Source: Oscillospiraceae bacterium (GTDB lineage Bacteria > Bacillota > Clostridia > Oscillospirales > Acutalibacteraceae). Taken from it: 64,000 nt of DNA. Shown in pieces: positions 26,016 through 35,528 of this stretch (position 1 is the stretch's first letter; every line of letters begins with the position of its first letter). Position numbers and translations under genes: made by a program. The notes under the pieces were generated by a model. It had not been told where the DNA came from. It saw nothing but the letters and a program-made list of their open reading frames with translations, and did no database searches. The stretch lies in assembly GCA_031266365.1 (NCBI GenBank), contig JAISBE010000003.1, forward strand, positions 207,571 through 271,570. The letters run 5' to 3'.

Positions 26016-27293
26016 GTGAATATTAGATTCTATAATGGGCTGATTTGTAGTATGGCTAAAAAAATAGAGATCACAAGTGATGAGGAGATTTGGGTTAAGG
26101 AGAATAAGATTGCATATTTGGGGCCTGCGAAATCCTCAGATTTTAAATTCGATCGAGAAATAGATCTTAAAGGTAATCTTTTAATGCCAGGGTTTAAAAA
26201 TGCCCATGCGCATTCAGCTATGACGTTTTTAAGATCTAAAGCAGATGATTTGCCGCTGATGGACTGGTTAAATTACAAAATTTTTCCTATGGAAGCTAAG
26301 CTTAAAAGTGAGCATGTTTATTATTTTAGCTTACTTGCTATTTTGGAATACCTGACGAGTGGAATCACTGCTGTTATGGATATGTATTTTTTTCAGGACG
26401 AAATGGTAAAGGCTTCTATCGATGTGGGCTTTCGTTCGGTAATTGTTAGTGGAACTTGTGGTGAAGATTTAAACTGCGTAAAAAAAATGGAGCAAGATTA
26501 CCTTAAATTTAACAAAATACATGAACTTATTTCCGCATTAATTGGATTTCATGCGGAGTATAGCAATTCTAACGAGATGCTTAAATGTATATCTCAAGTG
26601 GCCCAGAAACATAAAGCTCCTGTTTTTACACATAATTCCGAAAGTAAAAGAGAGGTTGATGATTGTATAAAAAAGTCTGGCATGACACCCACAGAATATT
26701 TAAATAGCTTGGGTTTATTCGATTTCGGTGGAGGTTGTTTTCATTGCGTGCATCTTTCGGAGAACGATTTTGAAATATTCAAGCAAAAAGGGATTGCCGC
26801 TATATCCTGTCCTGGCTCGAACTGTAAGCTTGCCAGTGGTATTGCCCCAGTAAGCGATATGCTAAATTTTGGTATTAAAGTTGCCTTAGGCACAGATGGT
26901 CCGGCAAGCAACAACGCATTAGATATGTTTAGAGAAATGTTCACAGTCACGGCGCTGCAAAAAATTCGCAATGCAGATGCCGCCTCTCTAGATGCAATAA
27001 AAGTTTTGGAAATGGCAACAAAGTTTGGAGCAAGGGTGATGGGTCTTGAAGATTGCGATAGTTTAGCTCCCGGTAAATTAGCGGATTTAATAGTTATAGA
27101 TCTGCAGCAACCCAATATGCAACCTTTAAATAATGTACTCAAAAATTTGGTTTATTCAGGTAGCAAACAAAATGTGAAATTAACTATGATAAACGGGAGA
27201 ATACTTTATGAAAATGGTGTATTTAATGTTAGTGTAGACCCGGAGAAAATTTATAAAACAGTTAATGAGATGAACTCTTATTATAAAAATTAA
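26016..27293 (+). CDS. mtaD: Amidohydrolase, 5-methylthioadenosine/S-adenosylhomocysteine deaminase type
   Basis: This is a metal-dependent amidohydrolase of the TrzN/AtzA/MtaD group, which deaminates MTA, SAH or related adenosines. The protein of 425 residues has GFKNAHAHSAMTFLRS at about 58 (metal HxH), FHAEYS with the third histidine at about 175, CVHLSENDFEIF, and the metal-binding aspartate in LGTDGPASNNALD. The ending SLAPGKLADLIVIDL is typical of the superfamily. The start is GTG 26016, with AAAGGAG eight bases upstream. It stands alone on the plus strand. The exact substrate cannot be told from other cytosine/guanine deaminase-like relatives. Confidence 0.85.
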   Translation: MNIRFYNGLICSMAKKIEITSDEEIWVKENKIAYLGPAKSSDFKFDREIDLKGNLLMPGFKNAHAHSAMTFLRSKADDLPLMDWLNYKIFPMEAKLKSEHVYYFSLLAILEYLTSGITAVMDMYFFQDEMVKASIDVGFRSVIVSGTCGEDLNCVKKMEQDYLKFNKIHELISALIGFHAEYSNSNEMLKCISQVAQKHKAPVFTHNSESKREVDDCIKKSGMTPTEYLNSLGLFDFGGGCFHCVHLSENDFEIFKQKGIAAISCPGSNCKLASGIAPVSDMLNFGIKVALGTDGPASNNALDMFREMFTVTALQKIRNADAASLDAIKVLEMATKFGARVMGLEDCDSLAPGKLADLIVIDLQQPNMQPLNNVLKNLVYSGSKQNVKLTMINGRILYENGVFNVSVDPEKIYKTVNEMNSYYKN

Positions 27294-27418
27294 ATAAAAA
27301 CTATTTATAAAGATATTATAAGCTAAAATTTATTCTCTATTCACAATGAAGTAATTGCGTATACCTCAAACCTTAACCGCAATACAGCACATGGGCATAA
27401 ATTAGCCGACCAATGTGT

Positions 27419-27475
27419 GCGCAACGGCCATTTGAGGCGATTGACGTTACTTTAGTCGCCAAATTGCTGTTGCGC
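27419..27475. repeat. 57-base imperfect inverted repeat between convergent genes
   Basis: GCGCAAC (27419-27425) pairs with GTTGCGC (27469-27475). Inside, TTTGaGGCGA pairs with TCGCCAAA around a loop. It lies in a 284-base gap after mtaD, before the 3' end of a decayed gene on the other strand. No T-run follows, so it is not a clear terminator. A second GGCCATT is found nearby, so a decayed mobile or regulatory element is possible. Confidence 0.55.
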
Positions 27476-27577
27476 TGTTATTTTCGTCGTCAATTGGCCA
27501 TTGCTTTGGCGCTTTAACTGTCAAGTATTGCCTATTTTATCTAAATATTATATCAGGTTTGGGATATTTAGTCCTCA

Positions 27578-28212
27578 TCAACCACCTAAAAGGCCATTTA
27601 AGCGCCAGGCTAACTGCAGGGGACACTTAGAGCCAGGGTTCATTCTATAGGGTGTTACACTATCATCTGAACTTCGGTGTACCCAGATACATGGTTTTAC
27701 TCGGCCGCCGTCCATCACAGGACTGCAATCGAAAATACAAGTGGGCGTGCCATCATCAGATACAGTAAAATCGCCTGGAAGTGGTACACTTCCTTTGTCC
27801 ACAGTAAATGGCGATTGCGCCAGTGCTGCAGCCGGGTCTTCCCCATGAAGTAGATCATTCGCTACTCTAACCTGCTTTGATACTGGAGACTCAGATAGCG
27901 TTACTAATCCAGCATCATCGATTGTTGCAATTGGTTGTGCTGCGTCTGGGCTTAGAATGAAGTATGTTTCAGTACCTGTGACAGTAGTGGCGTCGGAAAA
28001 AGTTTGAACTAGAAGCCGGTATGCAGGAAAATTATGAACAGTTACATTGGCGGATGGTGAATTTGCGGTTAAATTTACGGTCTGTATTAACGTGCTGCTT
28101 AGCTCCGATGTTGATAAGGGTCCAGTTCAGCCCTGGCGATATTTTCATTGGAGACGCCAAAAAAGAGTGCTACAGCTGTTAATTGCGAGTTAATCAGATT
28201 TAAAGGCAGTGC
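27578..28212 (-). pseudogene. Decayed secreted protein of the MKKFKS family
   Basis: The frame is open from 28126 to 27578 (about 182 codons) and contains the family module: HNFPAYRLL, YFILSPDAAQPIATIDDAGL, TLSESPVSKQVRVANDLL, GEDPAAALAQSPF. Farther upstream in the same frame a trace of the signal peptide remains (TTT AAA TCT, as in KFKS of the paralogues), but three stops (TAA, TGA, TGA) break it, and no start with a ribosome site was found. It is followed upstream by its broken sister gene at 28312. GC content is high like the rest of the family. Confidence 0.75.
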
Positions 28213-28311
28213 ACCGTTGATCCTTGGCCCTCAGATTGATGACAGAACGGTAAAAGTTGCACTGCTCTTACCGCATTTTCGACTAGCGGTTCAGCATTAG
28301 GTACCCTAGTT

Positions 28312-29067
28312 TTACCAGAGCTCCTCGACGCACCACTGCTGGTTGCGAATTCCGTCTGCGGTGCGTCGTTGCGATGCCTCGTTGTAAACAGAAAGTCGCT
28401 CAATAAATAACCCGCTATCTACACGTATACCTCTTTCTGCTGTTTCATCCTCAAATATATGTTCATGAATGTCAAAATCAAAGTACGGGGCACCGTCAAC
28501 AGCAAAATTAGAAAAATCCGGGCCCTCTGGATATAATGGTACGCCATTTATTACTAAAACGAACGGAGAACTGCGCAATTGGCCATTTTCAACATGGTCG
28601 AGCTGTTGCCCATTATAAAATCTTTGCAAATAAGAAGCCGGTGATTCTTTTACAGTCAAAATACCTGTATCAAGATTCAACTTCACGGCTGGTTTTGAGG
28701 CATCTGGGCTTAAAAAAACTTTTGGTTCGCTGCCAGGCTCATGAAACAATATCTTATAGGCATAGTGATCTTCACATGTTATTGAGATTTGTGACCGATC
28801 TACGTTCCCTTCGAATACCGTTGGTGCAAATATGGTTAGCTCTGGCGCCGTCTGCGCCGAATCTTAATCTAGGCCGTGTATAGTGAAATTTAACGAAGAC
28901 GTACCTGATTTATTCTCGAGGTCAAAAATCATCTTAGTACCTATGTTTTCATAACTTGATGCCAAAACTACAGCGGCATCTTCCGCTTTAACCAGCGGAT
29001 TGCCAAGTGATAGCGTCCCTGTTAGGGCTAGGCTCAGTGCCAAAAGTGAAGATTTAAATTTTTTCAT
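28312..29067 (-). pseudogene. Secreted MKKFKS-family protein with one in-frame TAA
   Basis: From ATG 29067 (AAAGGAG upstream) the gene encodes a signal peptide (MKKFKSSLLALSLALTG...). About 67 codons follow to a TAA at 28864-28866. The same frame then continues without a start for another 184 codons (DSAQTAPELTIF ... YKILFHEPGS ... FLSPDASKPAVKLNLDTG ... ESPASYLQRF) to a stop at 28312. The ending NQQWCVEELW aligns with the end of the intact sister gene (NQSWNVHDLLITG). So only one nonsense codon separates this gene from a full-length protein of about 250 residues. The promoter TTGCAT-N17-TAAAAC is weaker than that of the sister. Confidence 0.8.
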
Positions 29068-29218
29068 TGAATAACTACTCCTTTTAATTATTAATTTTTG
29101 TTTTATCAGCTTTATCACGTTTATGCAACTGACTTAAAGTGCTAAACTATAATATGGTGGTGCTATACGCGCAAAATTGTTTTTGATTAGCAGTTTCAGC
29201 TCACTTTCGGGTCTTGGG

Positions 29219-30373
29219 TCACCCGGTTATCAGCAAATCATGCACGTTCCATGATTGATTTGTAGGTTCTCCCGGGTTTGGTGACCGCTCGCCGAAGTAC
29301 AGTAGACTACTACTCATAGCTTCAATATCACCGCATCCCAGTGCGCCTAAATCGTAATCGAATTCCATGCCGCCGGCGGGGCCTTTTCGAACCTCTATAG
29401 GTTCTATGGGCGCACCGAAGTGCAGTAAGGTATACGGTGCCAAATGTACGGGCGAACCGTGCTCGGCTGCCCGCCGTAATAGTGTCTCATAAGGACGCTG
29501 CGCCACGTGTAACGTTAGTCGGACAGCTGCCGGATCGAAAGTGACGTGCGGGCATGCTTCTTTGATCCGTCCATTGACGGACCAGCTCCCGGGTAATGTC
29601 AAGAGGCTACCTGTCAGTGATTTTATCACTCCCGGCGTCTCGGGATTGTCTTCTGTGAAGCGACGGAGAGTTAGGTCGTCGGGGAGTGTAAAGGGATATT
29701 TAGAGTTTGATCCCTCTGGCATCCGGTCAGATACATTGCAACGCCAGCAGTTTCGCTCCTGTGCGGTTCTGCCTGGCATAAATTCGTAACCAAGCGCCCC
29801 GGTGTTTCCGTAGACTGGTAATTCGAATGGAAATTTTGCCAATTCTTCGTGTGGATCTTTTCCAGCTAGTTTTGCATTCTCACACCTTACTTTTTCTGAT
29901 ACAAGCGACTCCCATACGGTGAGAGTCCCATCTTTTTCGAGTTGAACGGATGGTTCTATTTCGCTTGGGCTTAGGAAGAGGCGTGTAAAAGAATGCTGAA
30001 CGGCACCATCGCTTCTATAGAGCGTGCATGTAACATAGTATGCAGGGAAACCTTCCATCTGCATTTCGGATTCAGGGCATGTTGAGGAGAGGCATCTTTC
30101 CGCCAATTTGTGGTTCCTAAGTTCGTGCGGAGAAATACCATCGTTCGGTGCGAGGGAACATAACACAAAGGAAGGAATCCCCCAAGCTGCGACGACCATC
30201 ACTGAGCTGCCTGGTGGCAACGTCGAGTTTACATACAATTTACCAGGTCGGTTTTCGTGATAATACGTCGTAATATCTGGATCTTCCACCGCATGAACCG
30301 GTGAATTGTCAAGTGATAGCGCCCCTGTTAGGGTTATGCTTAGCGCTAAAAGTGAAGATTTAAATTTTTTCAT
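29219..30373 (-). CDS. Secreted protein of the MKKFKS family, intact copy
   Basis: Unknown function, 384 residues. The ATG at 30373 has AAAGGAG ten bases upstream and gives a clean signal peptide (cut near VHA-VE); an ATG 27 bases farther up lies before that ribosome site. The shared module (EGFPAYYVTCTLYRS, RLFLSPSEIEPSVQLEKDGTL, VWESLVSEKVRCENAKL, GKDPHEELAKFPFEL) lies at about residues 115-205. The rest includes a CWRC pair and a beta-rich end (GMEFDYDLGALGCGD). No enzyme motif was found. GC content is far above that of the dnaE and mtaD neighbours. It has a strong promoter with two operator-like palindromes, so tight control is likely. Confidence 0.75.
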   Translation of the reverse strand: MKKFKSSLLALSITLTGALSLDNSPVHAVEDPDITTYYHENRPGKLYVNSTLPPGSSVMVVAAWGIPSFVLCSLAPNDGISPHELRNHKLAERCLSSTCPESEMQMEGFPAYYVTCTLYRSDGAVQHSFTRLFLSPSEIEPSVQLEKDGTLTVWESLVSEKVRCENAKLAGKDPHEELAKFPFELPVYGNTGALGYEFMPGRTAQERNCWRCNVSDRMPEGSNSKYPFTLPDDLTLRRFTEDNPETPGVIKSLTGSLLTLPGSWSVNGRIKEACPHVTFDPAAVRLTLHVAQRPYETLLRRAAEHGSPVHLAPYTLLHFGAPIEPIEVRKGPAGGMEFDYDLGALGCGDIEAMSSSLLYFGERSPNPGEPTNQSWNVHDLLITG

Positions 30374-30405
30374 TTGACTGCTACTCCTTTTCCTTTTCAT
30401 TTTTT

Positions 30406-30476
30406 AGTTTATCAAAGTTGATAAACTGCGTCTTTTTGAATGATTTAATTTTATCACTGATAAGATAAGTTGTCAA
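30406..30476 (-). promoter_or_regulatory. Promoter with two operator-like palindromes before the intact secreted gene
   Basis: TTGACA (30471-30476) and TAAAAT (30448-30453) are spaced by exactly 17 bases. A perfect palindrome TTATCAcTGATAA (30451-30463) overlaps the -10 and spacer. A second one, AGTTTATCAA-ag-TTGATAAACT (30406-30427), lies downstream in the leader. Both share the half-site TTATCA, so one dimeric repressor may bind both. Confidence 0.7.
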
Positions 30477-30708
30477 TATAAAAAAACTGAAAATTTAAAA
30501 ATGCGCTTTTTTTATATAATAAATAAATATTTTTGGTATTATTTATATATCGTAGTATTTAGCATTTTTAACTTACGCTTTAAGGTGTTTTTGATTGTTT
30601 ATTTATTTTTCAAAAAGCGTTTTTAAACAGGGTGATGTTTGATTAAACTTAAAGGCTGTGTTAAAATAAATCTTGTTCTAATCTATACCTCTTTTAGGAG
30701 GAAGTTTT

Positions 30709-33700
30709 ATGGATGATTTTGTAAACTTACATGTACACAGTGAATACAGTTTATTGGATGGCGCCTGTAAAATCAGAAATCTTATACAAAAGGTTAAAAA
30801 AATAGGGCAAACAGCGGTTGCGATAACGGATCACGGTGTTATGTATGGGGCTATGGATTTTTATAAAGAGGCTAAAAGTCATGGGATAAAGCCAATAATT
30901 GGGTGTGAAGTGTACGTCGCTGCCAGAGGGCGCTTTGACAAAACGAAAGAATTTGATGCAGAAAATAGGCACCTTATACTGCTTTGTGAAAATATGCAGG
31001 GATACCAAAACTTAATAGAGATGGTTTCAAGGGGATTTATAGATGGATTTTATAAAAAACCTCGCATTGACGAAGAGCTTTTGCAAAAATATCATGGCGG
31101 GTTGATCGCTTTATCGGCTTGTTTAGCTGGAGAAATTCCAAGAATGATATTAAAAGGAAATTATGAAGAGGCAAAGGAGAAAGCAGTTTGTTATCGTGAA
31201 ATTTTTGGTAAAAATAATTATTACCTCGAACTTCAAGATCATGGGATGTCCGAGCAAAAATATGTTAATCCGTTTTTGGTAAAAATAGCAGAGGAGACGG
31301 GAATTCCTTTAATTGCAACAAATGATTGCCATTATATTGATAAAGAAGATAGCAAAATGCATGAAGTTCTTCTCTGCATACAAACAGGGCATACAATTAA
31401 AGATGCAAATAAAATGGAGTTTGCCACTGACCAGTTTTATCTAAAAAGCGCAGATGAAATGAAAGCACTTTTTCCGCAATTAAAATACCCTGATGCAATA
31501 AAGAATACGGTTTTAGTTGCAGAAAAATGCAATTTGGAATTTTCGTTTGGCGATACTAAATTGCCGCACTTTGATATACCGGATAATCAAGATAATTTTG
31601 AGTATTTTAAGAATTGCTGCTATAGTGGGCTAAATAAATACTACGGTGAAAATCCGGAGAGCCACTTGATAGAGCGATTGGAATATGAGCTGAATATTAT
31701 AAATAATATGGGTTATGTGGACTATTTTTTAATCGTGCACGATTTCATCAAACATGCGCGCTCTATGGGTATACCAGTGGGGCCGGGGAGAGGGTCTGGT
31801 GCAGGGAGTTTGGCGGCTTATTGTATAGGTATAACGGGGCTTGATCCGATTAAATATAACCTAATTTTTGAGCGTTTTTTGAACCCAGAACGGGTTAGTA
31901 TGCCCGATTTTGATATAGATTTTTGCTATATTCGCAGGCAGGAGGTTATAGATTATGTTATAAGGAAATATGGTGCCGATCACGTGGCACAAATTATAAC
32001 ATTTGGCACCATGGCGGCAAGAGGTGCGATTAGAGATGCCGGGCGAGCTATGGCCATATCGTATCAGATAGTCGACAAGATTGCAAAGCTAATCCCAATG
32101 GAATTGGGAATTACGATTTCGAAATCTTTAAGATCTTCAAAGGATTTAAAAAATCTATATAATACTGATAAACAAATGCATGAGCTTATCGATATGGCTT
32201 TAAAAATAGAGGGTATGCCGAGACATGCCTCAACACATGCAGCGGGGGTTGTCATAACTAAGGATCCCGTTCGCAGCTATGTTCCGCTTGCGAAAAATGA
32301 TGAAGCGGTCGTGACGCAATATACTATGACGACGCTTGAACAGCTGGGTCTTTTAAAGATGGATTTTTTAGGATTGCGCACTTTGACTGTGATCGATGAT
32401 GCTGAAAAATTAATTAGAAGATCATTTAAAGATTTTGATATAAACGATATAGATGAACAGGATAAGGGTGTGTTTGAAATATTTTCGAGCGGTTGCACCG
32501 AGGGTGTTTTTCAATTTGAATCGCTGGGGATGACTAACGTTTTAACTCAACTAAAACCGAGTTGTTTGGAAGATATCATAGCGGTTATATCGCTTTATCG
32601 GCCCGGGCCTATGAGTGCGATACCAAAATATATTGAAAATAGACATAATATTGAAAAAATTACATATAAGCATGAAAAATTACAAGATATATTAAAAGTC
32701 ACCTATGGTTGCATTGTTTATCAAGAACAAGTTATGCAGATTTTTCGCACACTCGCCGGTTATTCGCTTGGGCGAGCCGATATAGTCAGGAGGGCTATGT
32801 CTAAAAAAAATGTGGCTGTTATGGAAAAAGAACGAAAGATATTTATTTATGGCTTGACCGACAGCTGCGGAAATTTGGAAGTGGAGGGTTGTATACGCAG
32901 AGGGGTAAAAGAAGAGATTGCCATAGAAATTTTTAATGAAATGGAAAGTTTTGCGCTGTATGCTTTTAATAAGTCGCACGCTGCGGCCTATGCTCTGATT
33001 TCTTATCAAACTGCTTGGTTGAAATATAAATATCCCAGAGAATATATGGCGGCGCTGCTGACGAGTGTGCTGGATAGTACGAATAAAATTGCCCGGTATA
33101 TTGCGGAGTGTACGAGACTAAAAATTTGCGTATTGCCTCCCAGCATAAATGAGAGTGAAGCTGGGTTTACAACGTCTAACGGAGGAATTCGCTTTGCCCT
33201 TTTAGCAATAAAAAATCTCGGCAAAAATTTAATTGAATCAATTATCGATGAGCGAAAAAATAGTGGGAAATTTTCGTCGTTTTATAATTTTTGCAAAAGA
33301 ATGCACGAAAAAGATCTAAATAAGCGTGCTTTAGAAAGCTTAATACGCTGCGGTGCGCTTGATTCATTAGGGCAAAATCGCAGGCAGATGCTTATTATGA
33401 TGGAAAAGGTGCTAAATAGCCTAAATGATTTAAAAAAGAAAAATTTAGAAGGGCAAATAGGCTTTTTTGATTTGAACAATAAAGAGCAAAATGATGAAAA
33501 AATATTTGCGCCAAATGTGGATGAGTTTCCAATAGCTGATTTGCTGTCAATGGAAAAAAGCACTACTGGTATGTATCTTTCTGGGCATCCGCTTGCCGAA
33601 TATAGTGTTGAAATAGAAAAAAATGGTTTCACTAAAATAGGCGATATTTTATCTATAGATAAATTCAGCGATTCATATAAAGATGGAGATTACGTTAATG

Positions 33701-34194
33701 TTTTTTCGATTGTGACATCAGTGCAAATTAAGACGACAAAAAACAGTGCTACTATGGCTTTTGTTATGCTGGAAGATATGTATGGCTCTATTGAAATGTT
33801 AGTTTTTCCTAAAATATTAGAAAAATTTTCTTCGCTTTTAATGGAAGATCATATATTAAAAATTTCTGCAAAATTGAGTATTCGCGAGGATGAAGAACCA
33901 AAATTAATTTGTGAGAAAATTTCTCCAGTTGACGGTAATATCAACGAACATGCGCAGACGAAATCTAAAAAACCAGGCCTTTATATAAAAATTTCAAGCA
34001 AGGAATTTCCGGAATGTGAAAAGGTCAATTTGCTGTTGAGTATTTTCTCAGGAAAAGTTCCGGTTTATATTTTTGTGCAGGATACAGAGAAACTCCTATT
34101 GGCGCCGCAAAAGATGTGGATAGACTTGAACGAAGTATTAATAAAAGAGTTAAAAATTCAGCTTGGTGATAAAAATGTTGTCGTAAAACAATAA
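30709..34194 (+). CDS. dnaE: DNA polymerase III alpha subunit DnaE
   Basis: This is a replicative DNA polymerase of the C family. The 1161 residues contain an N-terminal PHP domain (HVHSEYSLLDGACK at 9, AITDHGVMYGAM at about 39). The palm has GPGRGSGAGSL and the catalytic PDFDIDF at about 400. The fingers (SLYRPGPMSAIPKYIENR) and HhH motifs follow, then a C-terminal OB fold from about 985 (VNVFSIVTSVQIK). In Firmicutes with PolC this DnaE extends primers on the lagging strand. ATG 30709 has AGGAGG six bases upstream. It is followed by pfkA, a conserved pair. Confidence 0.97.
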   Translation: MDDFVNLHVHSEYSLLDGACKIRNLIQKVKKIGQTAVAITDHGVMYGAMDFYKEAKSHGIKPIIGCEVYVAARGRFDKTKEFDAENRHLILLCENMQGYQNLIEMVSRGFIDGFYKKPRIDEELLQKYHGGLIALSACLAGEIPRMILKGNYEEAKEKAVCYREIFGKNNYYLELQDHGMSEQKYVNPFLVKIAEETGIPLIATNDCHYIDKEDSKMHEVLLCIQTGHTIKDANKMEFATDQFYLKSADEMKALFPQLKYPDAIKNTVLVAEKCNLEFSFGDTKLPHFDIPDNQDNFEYFKNCCYSGLNKYYGENPESHLIERLEYELNIINNMGYVDYFLIVHDFIKHARSMGIPVGPGRGSGAGSLAAYCIGITGLDPIKYNLIFERFLNPERVSMPDFDIDFCYIRRQEVIDYVIRKYGADHVAQIITFGTMAARGAIRDAGRAMAISYQIVDKIAKLIPMELGITISKSLRSSKDLKNLYNTDKQMHELIDMALKIEGMPRHASTHAAGVVITKDPVRSYVPLAKNDEAVVTQYTMTTLEQLGLLKMDFLGLRTLTVIDDAEKLIRRSFKDFDINDIDEQDKGVFEIFSSGCTEGVFQFESLGMTNVLTQLKPSCLEDIIAVISLYRPGPMSAIPKYIENRHNIEKITYKHEKLQDILKVTYGCIVYQEQVMQIFRTLAGYSLGRADIVRRAMSKKNVAVMEKERKIFIYGLTDSCGNLEVEGCIRRGVKEEIAIEIFNEMESFALYAFNKSHAAAYALISYQTAWLKYKYPREYMAALLTSVLDSTNKIARYIAECTRLKICVLPPSINESEAGFTTSNGGIRFALLAIKNLGKNLIESIIDERKNSGKFSSFYNFCKRMHEKDLNKRALESLIRCGALDSLGQNRRQMLIMMEKVLNSLNDLKKKNLEGQIGFFDLNNKEQNDEKIFAPNVDEFPIADLLSMEKSTTGMYLSGHPLAEYSVEIEKNGFTKIGDILSIDKFSDSYKDGDYVNVFSIVTSVQIKTTKNSATMAFVMLEDMYGSIEMLVFPKILEKFSSLLMEDHILKISAKLSIREDEEPKLICEKISPVDGNINEHAQTKSKKPGLYIKISSKEFPECEKVNLLLSIFSGKVPVYIFVQDTEKLLLAPQKMWIDLNEVLIKELKIQLGDKNVVVKQ

Positions 34195-34346
34195 AAAACG
34201 TTGATCTTTAATGCTTATTATATTATAATAATTCTAAAGATATTTAATTAAACTTGCATACCTTTCCAAAATTATATAAAATAAAAAATTTGCTAATAAT
34301 TATAACTTTAATATAACCAGCGCTCAAGAAAGGAGTTACAAAAACG

Positions 34347-35312
34347 ATGAAAAAGACAGTTGCAATTTTAACAAGTGGAGGCGATTCTCCCGGTATGAAC
34401 GCGGCAATTCGCGCTGCTGTAAGAGCAGGGCTTGCAAGCGATATGCGTGTTGTTGGCGTTAAGCGCGGTTATAATGGCCTAATAAACGGAGATGTATTGG
34501 AAATGGATCTGCGGAGTGTGTCAGATATAATTCAGCGCGGCGGGACTATTCTTTATACCGCACGAAGCCCGGAATTTCTCACTGAAGAGGGGTTTAATAA
34601 AGCTATTTTATTTTGTAATAAAGAAAAGATTGATGGCGTAATAGTTATTGGAGGCGATGGCTCATTTCGCGGAGCGAGCAAGATGACAAGCGCTGGTGTG
34701 CCATGTATAGGTATTCCTGGGACGATAGATAATGATATAGCCTGCAGTGAATATACGATAGGTTTCGATACAGCGATGAATACGGCAGTTGGTATGATCG
34801 ATAAACTTCGGGATACTGCGCAGTCGCACGATCGTTGCAGTGTTGTGGAGGTTATGGGTAGAAACTGTGGAGATATTGCTCTTTATACGGGTATAGCTGT
34901 TGGTGCAACTGCTATTTTAGTGCCTGAAGTGCTTTACGATTTCGAAAAAGATATAATTGAGCGCATGAAGTTTACCCAACTTAACGGTAAAAAACATTTT
35001 ATCATAATTGTTGCAGAGGGGGTGGGACATGTACAAGATATAGCAAGAAAAATACAAGATCGCACAGGGATAGATTCGAGAGCAACAGTTTTAGGCCATG
35101 TGCAGAGGGGTGGCTCTCCAACTTTGCGGGATCGCGTAGTGGCGAGCGAAATGAGCGCATATGCTATTGAAATATTCTTGAAGGGAAAGAGCAATAGAGT
35201 TGTGGCGATGAAGGATGGTAAAATTTTGGATTATGATATCGCTGAAGCCCTTATAATGAAAAAATCTTTTAGTGAAAATCTTTATAAAACGGCATTTAAA
35301 ATTTCTATTTAA
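34347..35312 (+). CDS. pfkA: 6-phosphofructokinase PfkA
   Basis: PfkA phosphorylates fructose-6-phosphate to the 1,6-bisphosphate with ATP, the committed step of glycolysis. The 321 residues are full length. The ATP site is TSGGDSPGMNAAIRA at 9-23. The metal/ATP motif GGDGSFRGASKM is at about 102. The catalytic loop is GIPGTIDNDI with TIGFDTA, and GHVQRGGSPTLRDR is near the end. The glycine in GGDGS points to ATP rather than pyrophosphate use. It follows dnaE with 150 bases between. Confidence 0.97.
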   Translation: MKKTVAILTSGGDSPGMNAAIRAAVRAGLASDMRVVGVKRGYNGLINGDVLEMDLRSVSDIIQRGGTILYTARSPEFLTEEGFNKAILFCNKEKIDGVIVIGGDGSFRGASKMTSAGVPCIGIPGTIDNDIACSEYTIGFDTAMNTAVGMIDKLRDTAQSHDRCSVVEVMGRNCGDIALYTGIAVGATAILVPEVLYDFEKDIIERMKFTQLNGKKHFIIIVAEGVGHVQDIARKIQDRTGIDSRATVLGHVQRGGSPTLRDRVVASEMSAYAIEIFLKGKSNRVVAMKDGKILDYDIAEALIMKKSFSENLYKTAFKISI

Positions 35313-35528
35313 TTAAATTGTGAGAAATATTTAATTTGCTAATTTTAAAAAATTTGTAATAATTAACAATATTTTTAAACATTTAATATTTTGCAATTAC
35401 TTTTTTGACAAATTATTTTATATTTTTATTATATTGCTGTTTATATTTATGTTTTAGATAATTTTTGCATTGATTAGTTAAAATATAAATGAATAAAAAT
35501 ATATTATTTTTAAGAGGAGTATGTTTTC

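Noticed and set aside
28200-28403. 67-codon ORF between the two broken secreted genes
   Set aside because: Overlaps the true C-terminal frame of the gene at 28312 and lacks a ribosome site; only a frame left by decay.
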